A DNA stretch of 64,000 bases from Streptomyces sp. HD (GCF_028369295.1 NZ_JAQMYP010000024.1:1-64000); one strand, 5' to 3'. Shown: positions 9,316 through 17,707, counted from the first letter of the stretch. Made by a program: numbers and translations. Notes: generated by a model from the sequence alone, not told the origin.

Positions 9316-11559
9316 GTGAAGGCAGCGGCAGGGCCGGTCCGGGCGCGACTGCGGGACCGTGCCGCGGCGTCGGACCCGGGCCTGCTGCGGCTGACCGCGG
9401 GGCTGCGCACCGCCGGCTCGATCGCCCTCGCGGTCGCCGTGCTCGCCCTGCTGGGCACCGATGTCCGCCACTTGGTGGCCGGGGCGCTGGCGGCGATGGT
9501 CTCCACCTTCGCGATCCGGGAGAAGCAGCGTGGGCAACAGGCCGTCACGCTCGCGCTGGGTCTGCCGGTGGCCCTGGCGTCCATGTCGCTGGCGGCGGTG
9601 CTGCACAGCCATGTCGTGGCCGGGGACCTGTTCTTCGTCGCGCTCATCTTCTGTGCCGTGTACGGGCGCAGATTCGGCGACCGCGGCACCGCGCTCGGTC
9701 TGATCGGTTTCCAGATCTACTTCGTGTCCCTGTTCGTCGGCGCCAGCGTCGCCGAACTGCCCGAGCTGTGCGGCGTGGTCGCGGTGGCCTTCGCGTGCAG
9801 CGCGCTGCTGCGGTTCGTGCTCGTCCCGGAGACGCCGACGGGGGTGCTGCAGCGGTTGCGTGAGGCCTTCCGCGCCCGGCTGGCCCAGCTGCTGTCCGCG
9901 CAGCTCGATCTGCTCGACGCCGGTCCCGAGGACGCGGACCGGGCCCTGGAGCACGTGCGCGAGGGCACCGCCCGGCTGCACGAGACGGCTCTGCTGATCC
10001 AGGGCCGGCTGGCGCAAGGGACCGCCGACGAGACGGTGGCCCGGCTCGTCCAGCGGCGTGTCGCGGACGCCGAGATCGCCGCCGAGCGGCTGGGGCTGAC
10101 GCTGCTGCGCGTACGCGGCGCCGAGCGGGTGGACACGCTGGCGCTGCACCTGCCGGGCGCGCCCGTGCCCTCGGGCGGACGGGAGCCGCTGCGGGACGAG
10201 GCGACCGTCATGCTGCACCGCGACCTCCAGGCGCTGCGCCTGCTCGTCCTGCGCCCCGTCGACCAGACCGGCGGGACCTCGGTGGCCGTTGTCCGCAACC
10301 GGCTCCTCGGCTACCGCGACGAGGAGAACCTGCCCGACGTCTCGCCCGCCGAGCAGGACGTCTTCCGGGCGATCGGCGAGGCCGCCCGCGCCGTCCTCGG
10401 GCTGCGGATCGCGCTCGGCGGGGCCCAGGACGAGGCCGACGACACGCCCGCCACGGCCCGTTCGCGTGAGGAGCTGGACGCGGAGGACGCCGTGCTCGAC
10501 GCCGGCGAGGAGGAGCCGGCTCAGGAGCCCACGGGGCTGCGGCGGCCGACCACGCGGGCCGCCGTGCAGGTCGCCGTGGGGTCGTCGCTGGCCATCGCCG
10601 GCGGCGAGCTGCTGTCCCGGGACCGCTGGTACTGGGCGGTGCTGACCTGCTGGATCGTGTTCCTCAACACCGCCTCCACGGGCGAGATCCTGGTCAAGGG
10701 CTACCGCCGTCTGCTCGGCACCGTTCTGGGCGTCCTGGCCGGCATCGTGCTGGCCGGCGCGGTCGGGCGCCACACCTGGACGGCGTTCGCGCTGGTGCTG
10801 CTGTTCGTCTTCGCGATGTTTTATTCGGCGCCGCTGTCCTACACGCTGGTGTCCTTCTTCGTCACGGCGGCCCTGGGTCTGCTCTACACCCTGCTGCACA
10901 CCTACAGCCTCTCGGTGCTGGTGCTGCGTATCGAGGAGACTGCGCTCGGCGCGGCCTGCGGGGTGATCGCGGCCGCGTTCGTGCTGCCGGTGCAGACGGA
11001 CCGCCGTACGAACGAGCTCCTCGCCACCGTGCTGCACCGGCTCGCAGACGTCACCCACAGCGCCGTCGACCAGCTCAGCGGCGGACCGCCCGTGGAACTG
11101 CTCGACGAGGCGCGCGACCTGGACCAGGCGCTGGCCGACCTGCGGGCGGCCGTACAGCCGCTCACCCACCCGGTGACGCCGCTGCGGGCCCGGCGGGAGA
11201 CCGCCCGCTATGTCGTCGCGCTGCTGGAGACGTGCGCGTACCACGCGCGCTCCCTGGCCGCGACCGCCGAGCTGCTGCCCACACACCCCTCGATCGCGGC
11301 GGACCCCCGACTGCGCCGGGCCGCGGCTCGCATCCAGCACAACATCGAGGCGCTCTCCGTCCACGTCACCGAGGAACACGCGACCGCCGAGCTCCACACC
11401 GGCCCGAGCATCGCCTCACTCCTGGGCCCGGCCGCCCCGGGCACCCCGCGCTACGGCCGGGTCACCGATCGTGTCCTTCGGCATCTGCAACGCCTGGACG
11501 AGGGCGTGGCGGGGCTGGCGCGTCCGCTCGGGGTGCCGGTGAAGGCGCCCGACGGGTGA
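9316..11559 (+). CDS. FUSC-family inner membrane protein (aromatic-acid-exporter-like)
   Basis: 747-residue integral membrane protein with the duplicated FUSC architecture: an N-terminal block of about six helices (residues 30-175), a long soluble middle region (about 180-420) rich in Arg, Glu and Ala, a second helical block (about 425-560; WYWAVLTCWIVFLNTASTGEILVKGYRRLLGTVLGV), and a soluble C-terminal helical region. Family members include AaeB-type efflux proteins and uncharacterised YccS/YhfK-like proteins; the substrate is unknown. The GTG start has GGAG three bases upstream. A small hypothetical gene follows 35 bp later, possibly cotranscribed. Confidence 0.85.
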   Translation: MKAAAGPVRARLRDRAAASDPGLLRLTAGLRTAGSIALAVAVLALLGTDVRHLVAGALAAMVSTFAIREKQRGQQAVTLALGLPVALASMSLAAVLHSHVVAGDLFFVALIFCAVYGRRFGDRGTALGLIGFQIYFVSLFVGASVAELPELCGVVAVAFACSALLRFVLVPETPTGVLQRLREAFRARLAQLLSAQLDLLDAGPEDADRALEHVREGTARLHETALLIQGRLAQGTADETVARLVQRRVADAEIAAERLGLTLLRVRGAERVDTLALHLPGAPVPSGGREPLRDEATVMLHRDLQALRLLVLRPVDQTGGTSVAVVRNRLLGYRDEENLPDVSPAEQDVFRAIGEAARAVLGLRIALGGAQDEADDTPATARSREELDAEDAVLDAGEEEPAQEPTGLRRPTTRAAVQVAVGSSLAIAGGELLSRDRWYWAVLTCWIVFLNTASTGEILVKGYRRLLGTVLGVLAGIVLAGAVGRHTWTAFALVLLFVFAMFYSAPLSYTLVSFFVTAALGLLYTLLHTYSLSVLVLRIEETALGAACGVIAAAFVLPVQTDRRTNELLATVLHRLADVTHSAVDQLSGGPPVELLDEARDLDQALADLRAAVQPLTHPVTPLRARRETARYVVALLETCAYHARSLAATAELLPTHPSIAADPRLRRAAARIQHNIEALSVHVTEEHATAELHTGPSIASLLGPAAPGTPRYGRVTDRVLRHLQRLDEGVAGLARPLGVPVKAPDG

Positions 11560-11594
11560 GGGCTCACCCGGGCGAAAGCGGGTACGCGGAGGTC

Positions 11595-11837
11595 ATGACC
11601 GATGTCGTGGACTCAGACGAACTGCTGCGGCGGATGCAGCGTGCGAGGGCCTGTGCGCGACAGGAGGAGCGGAAGTGGCGGGTGCAGAGCGAGGAGCTGA
11701 GGGCGGCCGATCCCGACGGTGCGCGCGACGCCGCCGTACGGACACTGGCCTACGAGACCGTACTGACGGTACTGGAGGAGATCCTGACTCCGGGCAAGCA
11801 CTATGAAACCCGGGCAAGCACCACGAACCGGACCTGA
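11595..11837 (+). CDS. Small helical hypothetical protein with altered C-terminus
   Basis: 80-residue protein, MTDVVDSDELLRRMQRARACARQ onward, charged and probably all helical; no family recognised. The ATG has GGAGG four bases upstream. The last residues come from a 20-bp imperfect tandem duplication (11790-11829) that shifts the frame. With a single copy, the frame would read through LTPGKHHEPDLKPGSE and stop at TGA 11852. So the present C-terminus is probably recent and not functional. Downstream are a candidate small RNA and a strong terminator. Confidence 0.6.
   Translation: MTDVVDSDELLRRMQRARACARQEERKWRVQSEELRAADPDGARDAAVRTLAYETVLTVLEEILTPGKHYETRASTTNRT
11790..11829. repeat. 20-bp imperfect tandem duplication
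   Basis: Two adjacent 20-bp units (11790-11809 and 11810-11829), both starting CCGGGCAAGCAC and identical at 17 of 20 positions. Because 20 is not a multiple of three, the duplication changes the reading frame at the end of the small gene at 11595. Confidence 0.85.
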
Positions 11838-11849
11838 AACCCGGATCGG

Positions 11850-12005
11850 AGTGAAACAGGTCACGTACAGTGGTTCGGGGTACGCAGAATCCCCAAAGAT
11901 GGTTTACGGTTCATCCATAAGTGGTCACGGGGTAGACCGTATTCGTCCCCCGCGCACCACCGCATACGGCCCTGGCTGGTCTCCCCCGTCCAGCCAGGGC
12001 TTTTT
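11850..12005 (+). ncRNA. Candidate intergenic small RNA ending at a strong terminator
   Basis: The 304-bp gap between the small hypothetical gene and the cNMP-binding gene holds structured sequence with no start context. It has a GGGG/CCCC hairpin near 11876-11893, a CCGTA/TACGG stem with CCCCC in its loop, and then an 11-bp terminator hairpin whose loop also contains CCCCC. Two C-rich loops followed by a U-tract recall the layout of actinobacterial 6C RNA, but I cannot confirm that family from memory. It could instead be the 3' untranslated region of the upstream gene. The 5' end is a guess. Confidence 0.35.
11969..12005 (+). terminator. Intrinsic terminator, 11-bp stem plus T-tract
   Basis: GCCCTGGCTGG (11969-11979) pairs perfectly with CCAGCCAGGGC (11990-12000) across a 10-base loop, followed by TTTTT. 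This is the strongest Rho-independent terminator in the window and an unusual one for a genome where T-tracts are rare. Confidence 0.88.
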
Positions 12006-12141
12006 CATGCCCACGGCGGCCCGCCGCAGGAGATTCCCGGCCGAAACCGCGCTCCGCCGAGGTGCTCACCGGGCCCGCAGCGGCTGAAATGGACGCAGGG
12101 AAGCACCTTCAGGCCCAGTTCCCGGCGAGGAGCCCCGTGCC

Positions 12142-12597
12142 ATGACCAAAGCGATCAAACTGCTCACCGCCCTTCCACCGCCTCAGCGTGAGCGTCTGAT
12201 GTCGCTCGCCCGGGAGGTCTCCTTCCCGGAGGACACCCGGATCTTCGAGGCGGGCGGCACGGCCGACCGCTTCTGGGTCATCCGCTCGGGCGCCGTCTCC
12301 CTCGACCAGCGGGTGACCTCCCTGCAGCGGGTCACCGTCGCCAGCCTCGGCGCCGGCGATCTGCTCGGCTGGTCCTGGATGTTCCCGCCGTACCAGTGGG
12401 ACTTCGGCGCGGAGGCCTTCAGTCCCGTGCGCGCCTACGAGTTCGAGGCCGCGGCGGTGCTCCGGCTGTGCGAGGAGGACACACAGCTCGGCCTGTCGCT
12501 GGTGCGGCATGTCGCCGAAATCCTCGCGCACCGGCTGGAGATGACCCGGGGCAAGCTGATGGAGCACTACGGGACGTCCCGGCGCAGTGTGCTCTGA
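12142..12597 (+). CDS. Stand-alone cyclic-nucleotide-binding-domain protein (no HTH)
   Basis: 151 residues covering one Crp-type cNMP-binding beta-roll (FPEDTRIFEAGGTADRFWVIRSGAVSLDQ; VASLGAGDLLGWSWMFPP), ending after the dimerisation helix (VRHVAEILAHRLEMTRGKLMEHYG). There is no DNA-binding helix-turn-helix and no fused enzyme, so it probably acts as a small-molecule sensor or regulatory partner rather than a transcription factor. The phosphate-binding cassette lacks the canonical Arg-x-Ala-Ser, so cAMP binding is doubtful. It ends 18 bp before the convergent MFS gene. Confidence 0.8.
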   Translation: MTKAIKLLTALPPPQRERLMSLAREVSFPEDTRIFEAGGTADRFWVIRSGAVSLDQRVTSLQRVTVASLGAGDLLGWSWMFPPYQWDFGAEAFSPVRAYEFEAAAVLRLCEEDTQLGLSLVRHVAEILAHRLEMTRGKLMEHYGTSRRSVL

Positions 12598-12615
12598 GCG
12601 GCAGCGCGCGCCCGG

Positions 12616-13914
12616 TCAGACGCGGTAGCGGCGCAGGGCCGGCACCGCGGCGGCCAGGGCCAGCATGAGGACGACGACCAGCAGCCCGCCGCCCACGGTG
12701 GCCGCGCGCGGGCCGAAGGCCGAGCCTGCGGTGCCGTGCAGGACGTCGGCGAGGCGCGGGCCGCCCGCGACGACGACCGTGAAGACGCCCTGCATCCGAC
12801 CGCGCATCTCGTCGCTGGCGGCGGACAGCAGGATCGCCCCGCGGAAGACCATCGAGACCATGTCGGCGACCCCGGCGAGGGCCAGGAACACCACCGCGAG
12901 CCACAGGCTGCCGCTCAGCCCGAAGCCGGTGATGGCGGCACCCCAGGCGGCGACCGCGCCGATCACCATCCAGCCGTGCCGGCGGGCCCGGGAGAACGTA
13001 CCGGAGAACAGCCCGCCGGCCACCGCGCCGATGGGGATCGCCGCGAACAGCAGGCCGAGGGCGAGCCCTTCGCCGTACGAAGCGTAGGTCTGGCTGGACA
13101 GTTGCGGGAACAGGGCGCGGGGCATGCCGAAGACCATCGCGATGATGTCGGCCAGGAAGGACAGCAACAGCACCTTGTGCAGGGCGATGTAGCGGAAGCC
13201 CTCCGCGATCTCCCGTACGCCCGCGCGGCGTTCGGCCGCGGCCTTCACCGGCGGCAGCGCGGGCAGCCGCACGACCGCCCACACGGTGACGCACAGGGCC
13301 AGCGCGTCGATGAGGTACAGCTCGGCCAGGCCGATGACCGGTATCAGCACGCCGGCCAGCAGCGGTCCGACCACCTGGCCGGTCTGCATGACGGTCGAGC
13401 CGAGGGCGTTCGCGGCGGGCAGTTCGCCGGCCGGGACCAGGCGGGCGATGGAGGCATTGCGGGCCGGGGCGTTGATGCCCCAGAACGCCTGCTGTACGGC
13501 GAGCAGCACCATCAGTACGGCCACCGAATCGAGGCCGGTGACGGCCTGGAGCCAGAACAGCACCGAGGTGACGGCGATGCCGCTGTTGGTGATCAGCAGC
13601 AGCTTGCGGCGGTCCATGCTGTCGGCGATGGCCCCGCCCCACAGCGCGAACACCACCAGCGGCAGCAGTCCGGCGACGCTGGCGGCGCCGACCCAGGCCG
13701 AGGAGCCGGTGATGTCGTAGATCTGCTTGGGGACGGCGACCGCGGTGAGCTGGCTGCCGACGGCCGTGACGATGGTCGAGGACCACAGGCGGCGGTAGGC
13801 CGGGCGGCGCAGGGGCCGGGTGTCCATCGCCCAGCGACGCCAGCCGCGCCGGTGGGGAGGCACCGGGGAGGGGTCCTTCTCCTGGGGTTCGGTACTGCTC
13901 TCGCTCGTGTCCAC
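12616..13914 (-). CDS. MFS transporter (EntS/MFS_3-like exporter)
   Basis: 432-residue major facilitator with about twelve membrane helices. The N-terminal block begins RRPAYRRLWSSTIVTAVGSQLTAVAVPKQIYDITGSS, the signature start of the MFS_3 group that includes enterobactin exporter EntS and macrolide pumps; the loop 2-3 motif is GGAIADSMDRRKLLL. The first 30 residues are a charged cytoplasmic tail. A GTG start fits AGGAAG just upstream; an in-frame ATG at 13827 is an alternative that removes the tail. Substrate unknown. It lies 86 bp downstream of lysE on the same strand. Confidence 0.86.
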   Translation of the reverse strand: MDTSESSTEPQEKDPSPVPPHRRGWRRWAMDTRPLRRPAYRRLWSSTIVTAVGSQLTAVAVPKQIYDITGSSAWVGAASVAGLLPLVVFALWGGAIADSMDRRKLLLITNSGIAVTSVLFWLQAVTGLDSVAVLMVLLAVQQAFWGINAPARNASIARLVPAGELPAANALGSTVMQTGQVVGPLLAGVLIPVIGLAELYLIDALALCVTVWAVVRLPALPPVKAAAERRAGVREIAEGFRYIALHKVLLLSFLADIIAMVFGMPRALFPQLSSQTYASYGEGLALGLLFAAIPIGAVAGGLFSGTFSRARRHGWMVIGAVAAWGAAITGFGLSGSLWLAVVFLALAGVADMVSMVFRGAILLSAASDEMRGRMQGVFTVVVAGGPRLADVLHGTAGSAFGPRAATVGGGLLVVVLMLALAAAVPALRRYRV

Positions 13915-14000
13915 GCGCTTCCTGGATGCTCGCTACATCTTTCTCGTCCGGGGATCACTATGGCAGCAGCGGCCAGGAGTTCGGATCGGGGTCGCGGCTT

Positions 14001-14615
14001 TCAGCCTCCGGCGATGAGGGAGACGCCGAGGGCGATCATCGTCGCGGCGATCACTCCGTCCAGCACCCGCCACGCGACGGGCTTGGCGAGGTGGCGGCTC
14101 AGCAGCCGCGCGCCGAAACCGAGCGCGGCGAACCAGCACAGGCTGGCGAATGCGGCACCGAGGCCGAAGGTCCAGCGCAGCGGGCCGCGGTCGGCGGCGA
14201 TCGTACCGAGCAGGAAGACGGTGTCGAGGTAGACGTGCGGGTTGAGCCAGGTCATCGCGAGGCAGGTCAGCACCGCCCGCCGCCGTGACCCCACCGCGGC
14301 ACCCTCTGTCAGCAGGGCGCCGCCCGGCTTGAAGACCCGGCGGGCGGCGAGCGCGCCGTAGCCGAGCAGGAACGCACCCCCGATCCAGGCGACCGCCGTC
14401 AGCACCCCCGGCCACGCCACGACCACCGCGCCGACACCGGCCACGCCCAGGGTGATCAGGAGCGCGTCGGACAGGGCGCAGATGCCGACGACGGCGAGGA
14501 CGGCGTCGCGCCGGATCCCCTGACGCAGGACGAAGGCGTTCTGGGCGCCGATCGCGACGATCAGCGAGAGGCCGGTGCCGAATCCGGCCACGGCGGTGGT
14601 CAAGGCGTTTGTCAT
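14001..14615 (-). CDS. lysE: LysE/ArgO family amino-acid exporter
   Basis: 204-residue membrane exporter for basic amino acids (lysine/arginine). It opens with the LysE signature GFGTGLSLIVAIGAQNAFVLRQGIRRDAVLAVVGICALSDALLI and contains the conserved MTWLNPHVYLDTVFLLG. About six membrane helices. It is divergent from a LysR-type regulator at 14682, the classical lysE-lysG/argO-argP arrangement, with an inverted repeat in the shared 66-bp promoter region. Expected to be induced when intracellular lysine or arginine is high. Confidence 0.92.
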   Translation of the reverse strand: MTNALTTAVAGFGTGLSLIVAIGAQNAFVLRQGIRRDAVLAVVGICALSDALLITLGVAGVGAVVVAWPGVLTAVAWIGGAFLLGYGALAARRVFKPGGALLTEGAAVGSRRRAVLTCLAMTWLNPHVYLDTVFLLGTIAADRGPLRWTFGLGAAFASLCWFAALGFGARLLSRHLAKPVAWRVLDGVIAATMIALGVSLIAGG

Positions 14616-14650
14616 GCCATTGACGCTAAGGAAGCGATCTCTTGACGTAC

Positions 14651-14678
14651 AGCTAAAGATTCTTACGTACCTTTAGCT
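14651..14678. promoter_or_regulatory. Operator-like inverted repeat between lysE and its LysR regulator
   Basis: AGCTAAAG (14651-14658) and CTTTAGCT (14671-14678) form a perfect 8-bp inverted repeat with a 12-base centre. It sits three bases before the GTG of the LysR gene and about 35 bp upstream of lysE. The placement fits a LysG/ArgP binding site that represses its own gene and activates lysE. Confidence 0.6.
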
Positions 14679-14681
14679 GAT

Positions 14682-15590
14682 GTGAAGACTGAACTGACCG
14701 AGCTCCCCCTCGACCAGGTGCGCACCCTGCTCGCGGTGGTGGACGAGGGCACCTTCGACGCCGCCGCCGCGGCCCTGCATGTGACGCCGTCGGCGGTGAG
14801 CCAGCGCGTGAAGGCGCTGGAGCAGCGCACGGGGCGGGTGCTGCTGGTGCGAACCAAGCCGGTGCGGGCCACCGAGTCGGGCGAGGTCGTCGTCCGGTTC
14901 GCCCGGCAGCTGGCCCGGCTGGAGCGGGACGCGCGCGCCGAGCTCGGCATGAGCGCGGCCGGGGAGCCGACCCGGGTGTCGATCGCGGTCAACGCGGACT
15001 CGCTGGCGACGTGGTTCCTGGGGGCGCTCACGCGCGTACCGGAGGAGCCGCCGCTCTGCTTCGAGCTGCGGCGGGAGGACGAGAGCCGTACGGCGACGCT
15101 GCTGCGGGAGGGGCTGGTGATGGCCGCGGTGACGTCGTCGCCGGATGCTGTGGCGGGGTGTTCCGTGCGGCCGTTGGGGCGGATGCGGTATCTGGCGGCG
15201 GCGAGCCCGGAGTTCGCCGAGCGGCATCTCGGCGGCCCTCTGCGGGACGCGCTCGTGCGGGCGCCGGTGGTGTCGTTCGACCGGAGCGACGATCTCCAGG
15301 ACGGGTTCGTGCGCAGGCTGCGGCGCGGTCCGACCGGCGCGAGTGCCGTACGGCATCACGTCCCCACGTCGGAGGGGTTCCTGACGTCCGTGGTCGCCGG
15401 ACTGGGCTGGGGCATGATTCCCGAAGTGCAGGCGGGGCCGCTCCTGGGAGAGGGGCGGCTTGTGCAGCTGGCGCCGGGCCGGCCGGTTGATGTTCCGTTG
15501 TACTGGCAGCAGTGGAAGCTGGATTCGCCGGCCCTGGTGGCGGTGACCGAGGCGGTGACTGCGACGGCCGGGGAAGCGTTGCGCCGATGA
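14682..15590 (+). CDS. LysR-type regulator of lysine/arginine export (ArgP/LysG family)
   Basis: 302-residue LysR-type transcriptional regulator with a winged helix-turn-helix at residues 8-66 (LDQVRTLLAVVDEGTFDAAAAALHVTPSAVSQRVKALEQRTG) and a co-inducer-binding domain to the C-terminus. In the ArgP/LysG group the ligand is lysine or arginine. The divergent LysE exporter supports that assignment. The GTG start is immediately downstream of the inverted repeat and lacks a clear ribosome site, so the message may be leaderless or nearly so. Confidence 0.9.
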   Translation: MKTELTELPLDQVRTLLAVVDEGTFDAAAAALHVTPSAVSQRVKALEQRTGRVLLVRTKPVRATESGEVVVRFARQLARLERDARAELGMSAAGEPTRVSIAVNADSLATWFLGALTRVPEEPPLCFELRREDESRTATLLREGLVMAAVTSSPDAVAGCSVRPLGRMRYLAAASPEFAERHLGGPLRDALVRAPVVSFDRSDDLQDGFVRRLRRGPTGASAVRHHVPTSEGFLTSVVAGLGWGMIPEVQAGPLLGEGRLVQLAPGRPVDVPLYWQQWKLDSPALVAVTEAVTATAGEALRR

Positions 15591-15600
15591 GAGGGGGGCG

Positions 15601-15666
15601 AGCGGTTGTGCGGCGCCTGCGGGTGCGTTGTGGCCGGTCGCGCAGTTCCCCGCGCCCCTAGGGCGC
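15601..15666. repeat. Streptomyces-type dispersed intergenic repeat
   Basis: The 67-bp gap between two convergent genes is filled by a stretch containing GGTCGCGCAGTTCCCCGCGC. I recognise this as a short sequence found many times between genes in Streptomyces chromosomes. It ends in CCCCTAGGG and overlaps the stop region of the TetR gene. It may serve as a transcription-stop or nucleoid element; origin unknown. Confidence 0.55.
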
Positions 15667-16392
15667 TGCAGTACCGTCGGCTGAAGTGCTCAGTTGGGCG
15701 GCTGCGCTGTCCAGGAGCATCTCCAGCGCCGTCGGATAGGCACTGTTCACCATCCGTGTCGCCAGCAGCGGTGCCGCCTCGGCGATACGGGGATGCGTAC
15801 TGCGGGGCAGCCGGGCATACGTCGAGCGCCACATCTCCTCGTCGGCCCTCAGTGACGCGCTCGGCAGGGCCAGGGACGCGGCGTCCAGGGCCGCGAAGGC
15901 CAGGGTCTGGTCGATGAAGGCGTGGTAGATGCGGACGGTGTCGGGCAACCCGAAACCGGCCGAGCGCAGGATCTCCAGCACCGTCTCGTCGGCGGCGAGT
16001 TCGTTGGCGCGTCCCGTGACCCGGCTCGTCGTCAGGACGGCGGCCTGGGGGTGGGCGACGTACGCGGCGTGGATGCGCAGGCCGACGGTGCGCAGGTCCG
16101 CGCGCCACTCCCCCGTCGGCTTCCATCCCTCCAGCGCCTGGCCGATGAGTGCGTCGCCGATCGCGAGGGTCAGGTCGTCCATGCCGCGGAAGTAGCGGTA
16201 GAGCGTGCTCGGGTCGGCGTCGAGGGCGAGGCCGAGGCGGCGGGCGGTGAGTCCGGCGCTGCCGTGTTCGCGCAGCATGCGCAGTGCCGTGTCGACTATC
16301 AGCCGCTCCGACAGCACCGTGCCGCTCTTCGTGGGACGCCGTCGGCGCCGCTTCTCCTCCGGTATGACCGGTTTCGGCACGACGTCCTCCAT
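15658..16392 (-). CDS. TetR-family transcriptional regulator
   Basis: 244 residues. The N-terminus has a basic tail (EEKRRRRRPTKSG), then a TetR helix-turn-helix (VDTALRMLREHGSAGLTARRLGLALDADPSTLYRYFRGMDDL, about residues 32-73) and a TetR_C-type ligand domain. I chose the ATG at 16392, which leaves a short basic tail; the frame stays open further upstream but would overlap the divergent gene's promoter. It is divergent from the saccharopine-dehydrogenase-like gene at 16490, which it probably controls. Direct repeats CCTTATG at 16393-16399 and 16413-16419 lie in the shared region. Confidence 0.82.
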   Translation of the reverse strand: MEDVVPKPVIPEEKRRRRRPTKSGTVLSERLIVDTALRMLREHGSAGLTARRLGLALDADPSTLYRYFRGMDDLTLAIGDALIGQALEGWKPTGEWRADLRTVGLRIHAAYVAHPQAAVLTTSRVTGRANELAADETVLEILRSAGFGLPDTVRIYHAFIDQTLAFAALDAASLALPSASLRADEEMWRSTYARLPRSTHPRIAEAAPLLATRMVNSAYPTALEMLLDSAAAQLSTSADGTAAP

Positions 16393-16408
16393 CCTTATGC
16401 CAACGCCA

Positions 16409-16438
16409 TTGACCTTATGTGACGGTGCGGCGTTGTAT
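16409..16438 (+). promoter_or_regulatory. Candidate promoter of the saccharopine-dehydrogenase-like gene
   Basis: TTGACC (16409-16414) and TTGTAT (16433-16438) are separated by 18 bp and lie about 50 bp before the ATG at 16490. The -35 overlaps one of two CCTTATG direct repeats, a plausible contact point for the divergent TetR protein. Confidence 0.4.
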
Positions 16439-16489
16439 CTCGGGCGGGGCCCCACCACGTCGTAGACCTTCAGCCGAGGGAGTCTTGTC

Positions 16490-17707
16490 ATGCGTGTACT
16501 GCTCGTGGGAGCCGGCGGGGTGGGTACCGCCATCACCCGGATCGCCGCCCGGCGTCCCTTCTTCGAGGCGATGGTGGTCGCCGACTACGACCTGGCGCGC
16601 GCCGAAGCGGCCGTGGCGGCGCTCGGCGGTGACGCCCGGTTCCGGGCCGAGCGCGTCGACGCGGGCGACGAGCCTGCGGTGGCCGCGCTGCTGGAGCGGC
16701 ACGCGTGCGACGTACTGCTCAACGCGACCGACCCGCGGTTCGTGATGCCGCTGTTCCAGGCGGCTCGCACGGCCGGCGCCACGTATGTCGACATGGCGAT
16801 GTCGCTGTCTCGGCCGCATCCGGAGCGGCCCTACGAGGAGTGCGGGGTGAAGCTGGGCGACGCCCAGTTCGAGGAGGCCGCCGACTGGGAGAAGGCGGGC
16901 GCGCTGGCCCTGGTCGGCATGGGTGTGGAGCCGGGGCTGTCCGACGTGTTCGCCCGGTACGCGGCCGACGAGCTCTTCGACGACATCGAGGAGATCGGGG
17001 TCCGGGACGGCGCGAACCTCACCGTCGACGGGTACGACTTCGCGCCGTCGTTCAGCATCTGGACCACGATCGAGGAGTGCCTCAACCCGCCGGTCGTCTA
17101 CGAGGACGGCCGCGGCTGGTTCACCACCGAGCCCTTCAGCGAGCCCGAGGTGTTCGACTTCCCCGAGGGCATCGGGCCGGTCGAGTGCGTGAACGTGGAG
17201 CACGAGGAGGTGCTCCTGATGCCGCGCTGGGTCGACGCGCGCCGGGTGACCTTCAAGTACGGCCTGGGCGAGGAGTTCATCGGCACGCTGAAGACGCTGC
17301 ACCTGCTGGGTCTGGACCGCACCGAGCCGGTGACCGTGCCGGGCGCCGACGGTCCGGTGCGGGTCTCGCCCCGGGACGTCGTGGCCGCGTGTCTGCCGGA
17401 CCCGGCGACGCTGGGCGAGCGGATGCACGGCAAGACCTGCGCGGGCACCTGGGTGCGGGGCGTCAAGGACGGCGAGCCGCGCGAGGTGTACCTGTACCAC
17501 GTGGTCGACAACCAGTGGTCCATGGCGGAGTACGGCTCCCAGGCCGTGGTCTGGCAGACCGCCGTCAACCCGGTCGTCGCCCTCGAACTCCTCGCCACCG
17601 GCGCCTGGTCGGGCACGGGCGTACTGGGTCCGGAGGCCTTTCCGGCGCGCCCCTTCCTGGATCTGCTGAGCGCGTACGGCTCCCCGTGGGGCATGCGCGA
17701 ACAGTGA
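16490..17707 (+). CDS. Saccharopine dehydrogenase family protein
   Basis: 405-residue NAD(P)-dependent oxidoreductase. It has the Rossmann motif MRVLLVGAGGVGTAITRIAARR at the N-terminus, LLNATDPRFVMPLFQAA and a C-terminal saccharopine dehydrogenase domain. Family members work on saccharopine (lysine catabolism), homospermidine or related carboxyalkyl amino acids; the exact substrate is not evident. The start follows AGGGAG seven bases upstream. Its closeness to lysE and a lysine-sensing LysR protein makes a lysine link attractive, but a TetR gene lies between, so this is inference. Confidence 0.85.
   Translation: MRVLLVGAGGVGTAITRIAARRPFFEAMVVADYDLARAEAAVAALGGDARFRAERVDAGDEPAVAALLERHACDVLLNATDPRFVMPLFQAARTAGATYVDMAMSLSRPHPERPYEECGVKLGDAQFEEAADWEKAGALALVGMGVEPGLSDVFARYAADELFDDIEEIGVRDGANLTVDGYDFAPSFSIWTTIEECLNPPVVYEDGRGWFTTEPFSEPEVFDFPEGIGPVECVNVEHEEVLLMPRWVDARRVTFKYGLGEEFIGTLKTLHLLGLDRTEPVTVPGADGPVRVSPRDVVAACLPDPATLGERMHGKTCAGTWVRGVKDGEPREVYLYHVVDNQWSMAEYGSQAVVWQTAVNPVVALELLATGAWSGTGVLGPEAFPARPFLDLLSAYGSPWGMREQ

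Noticed and set aside
7723..11397. 1224-codon open frame antisense to the NDH-like and FUSC genes
   Set aside because: Same base-composition effect; it spans two convincing plus-strand genes and has no recognisable domain or ribosome site.
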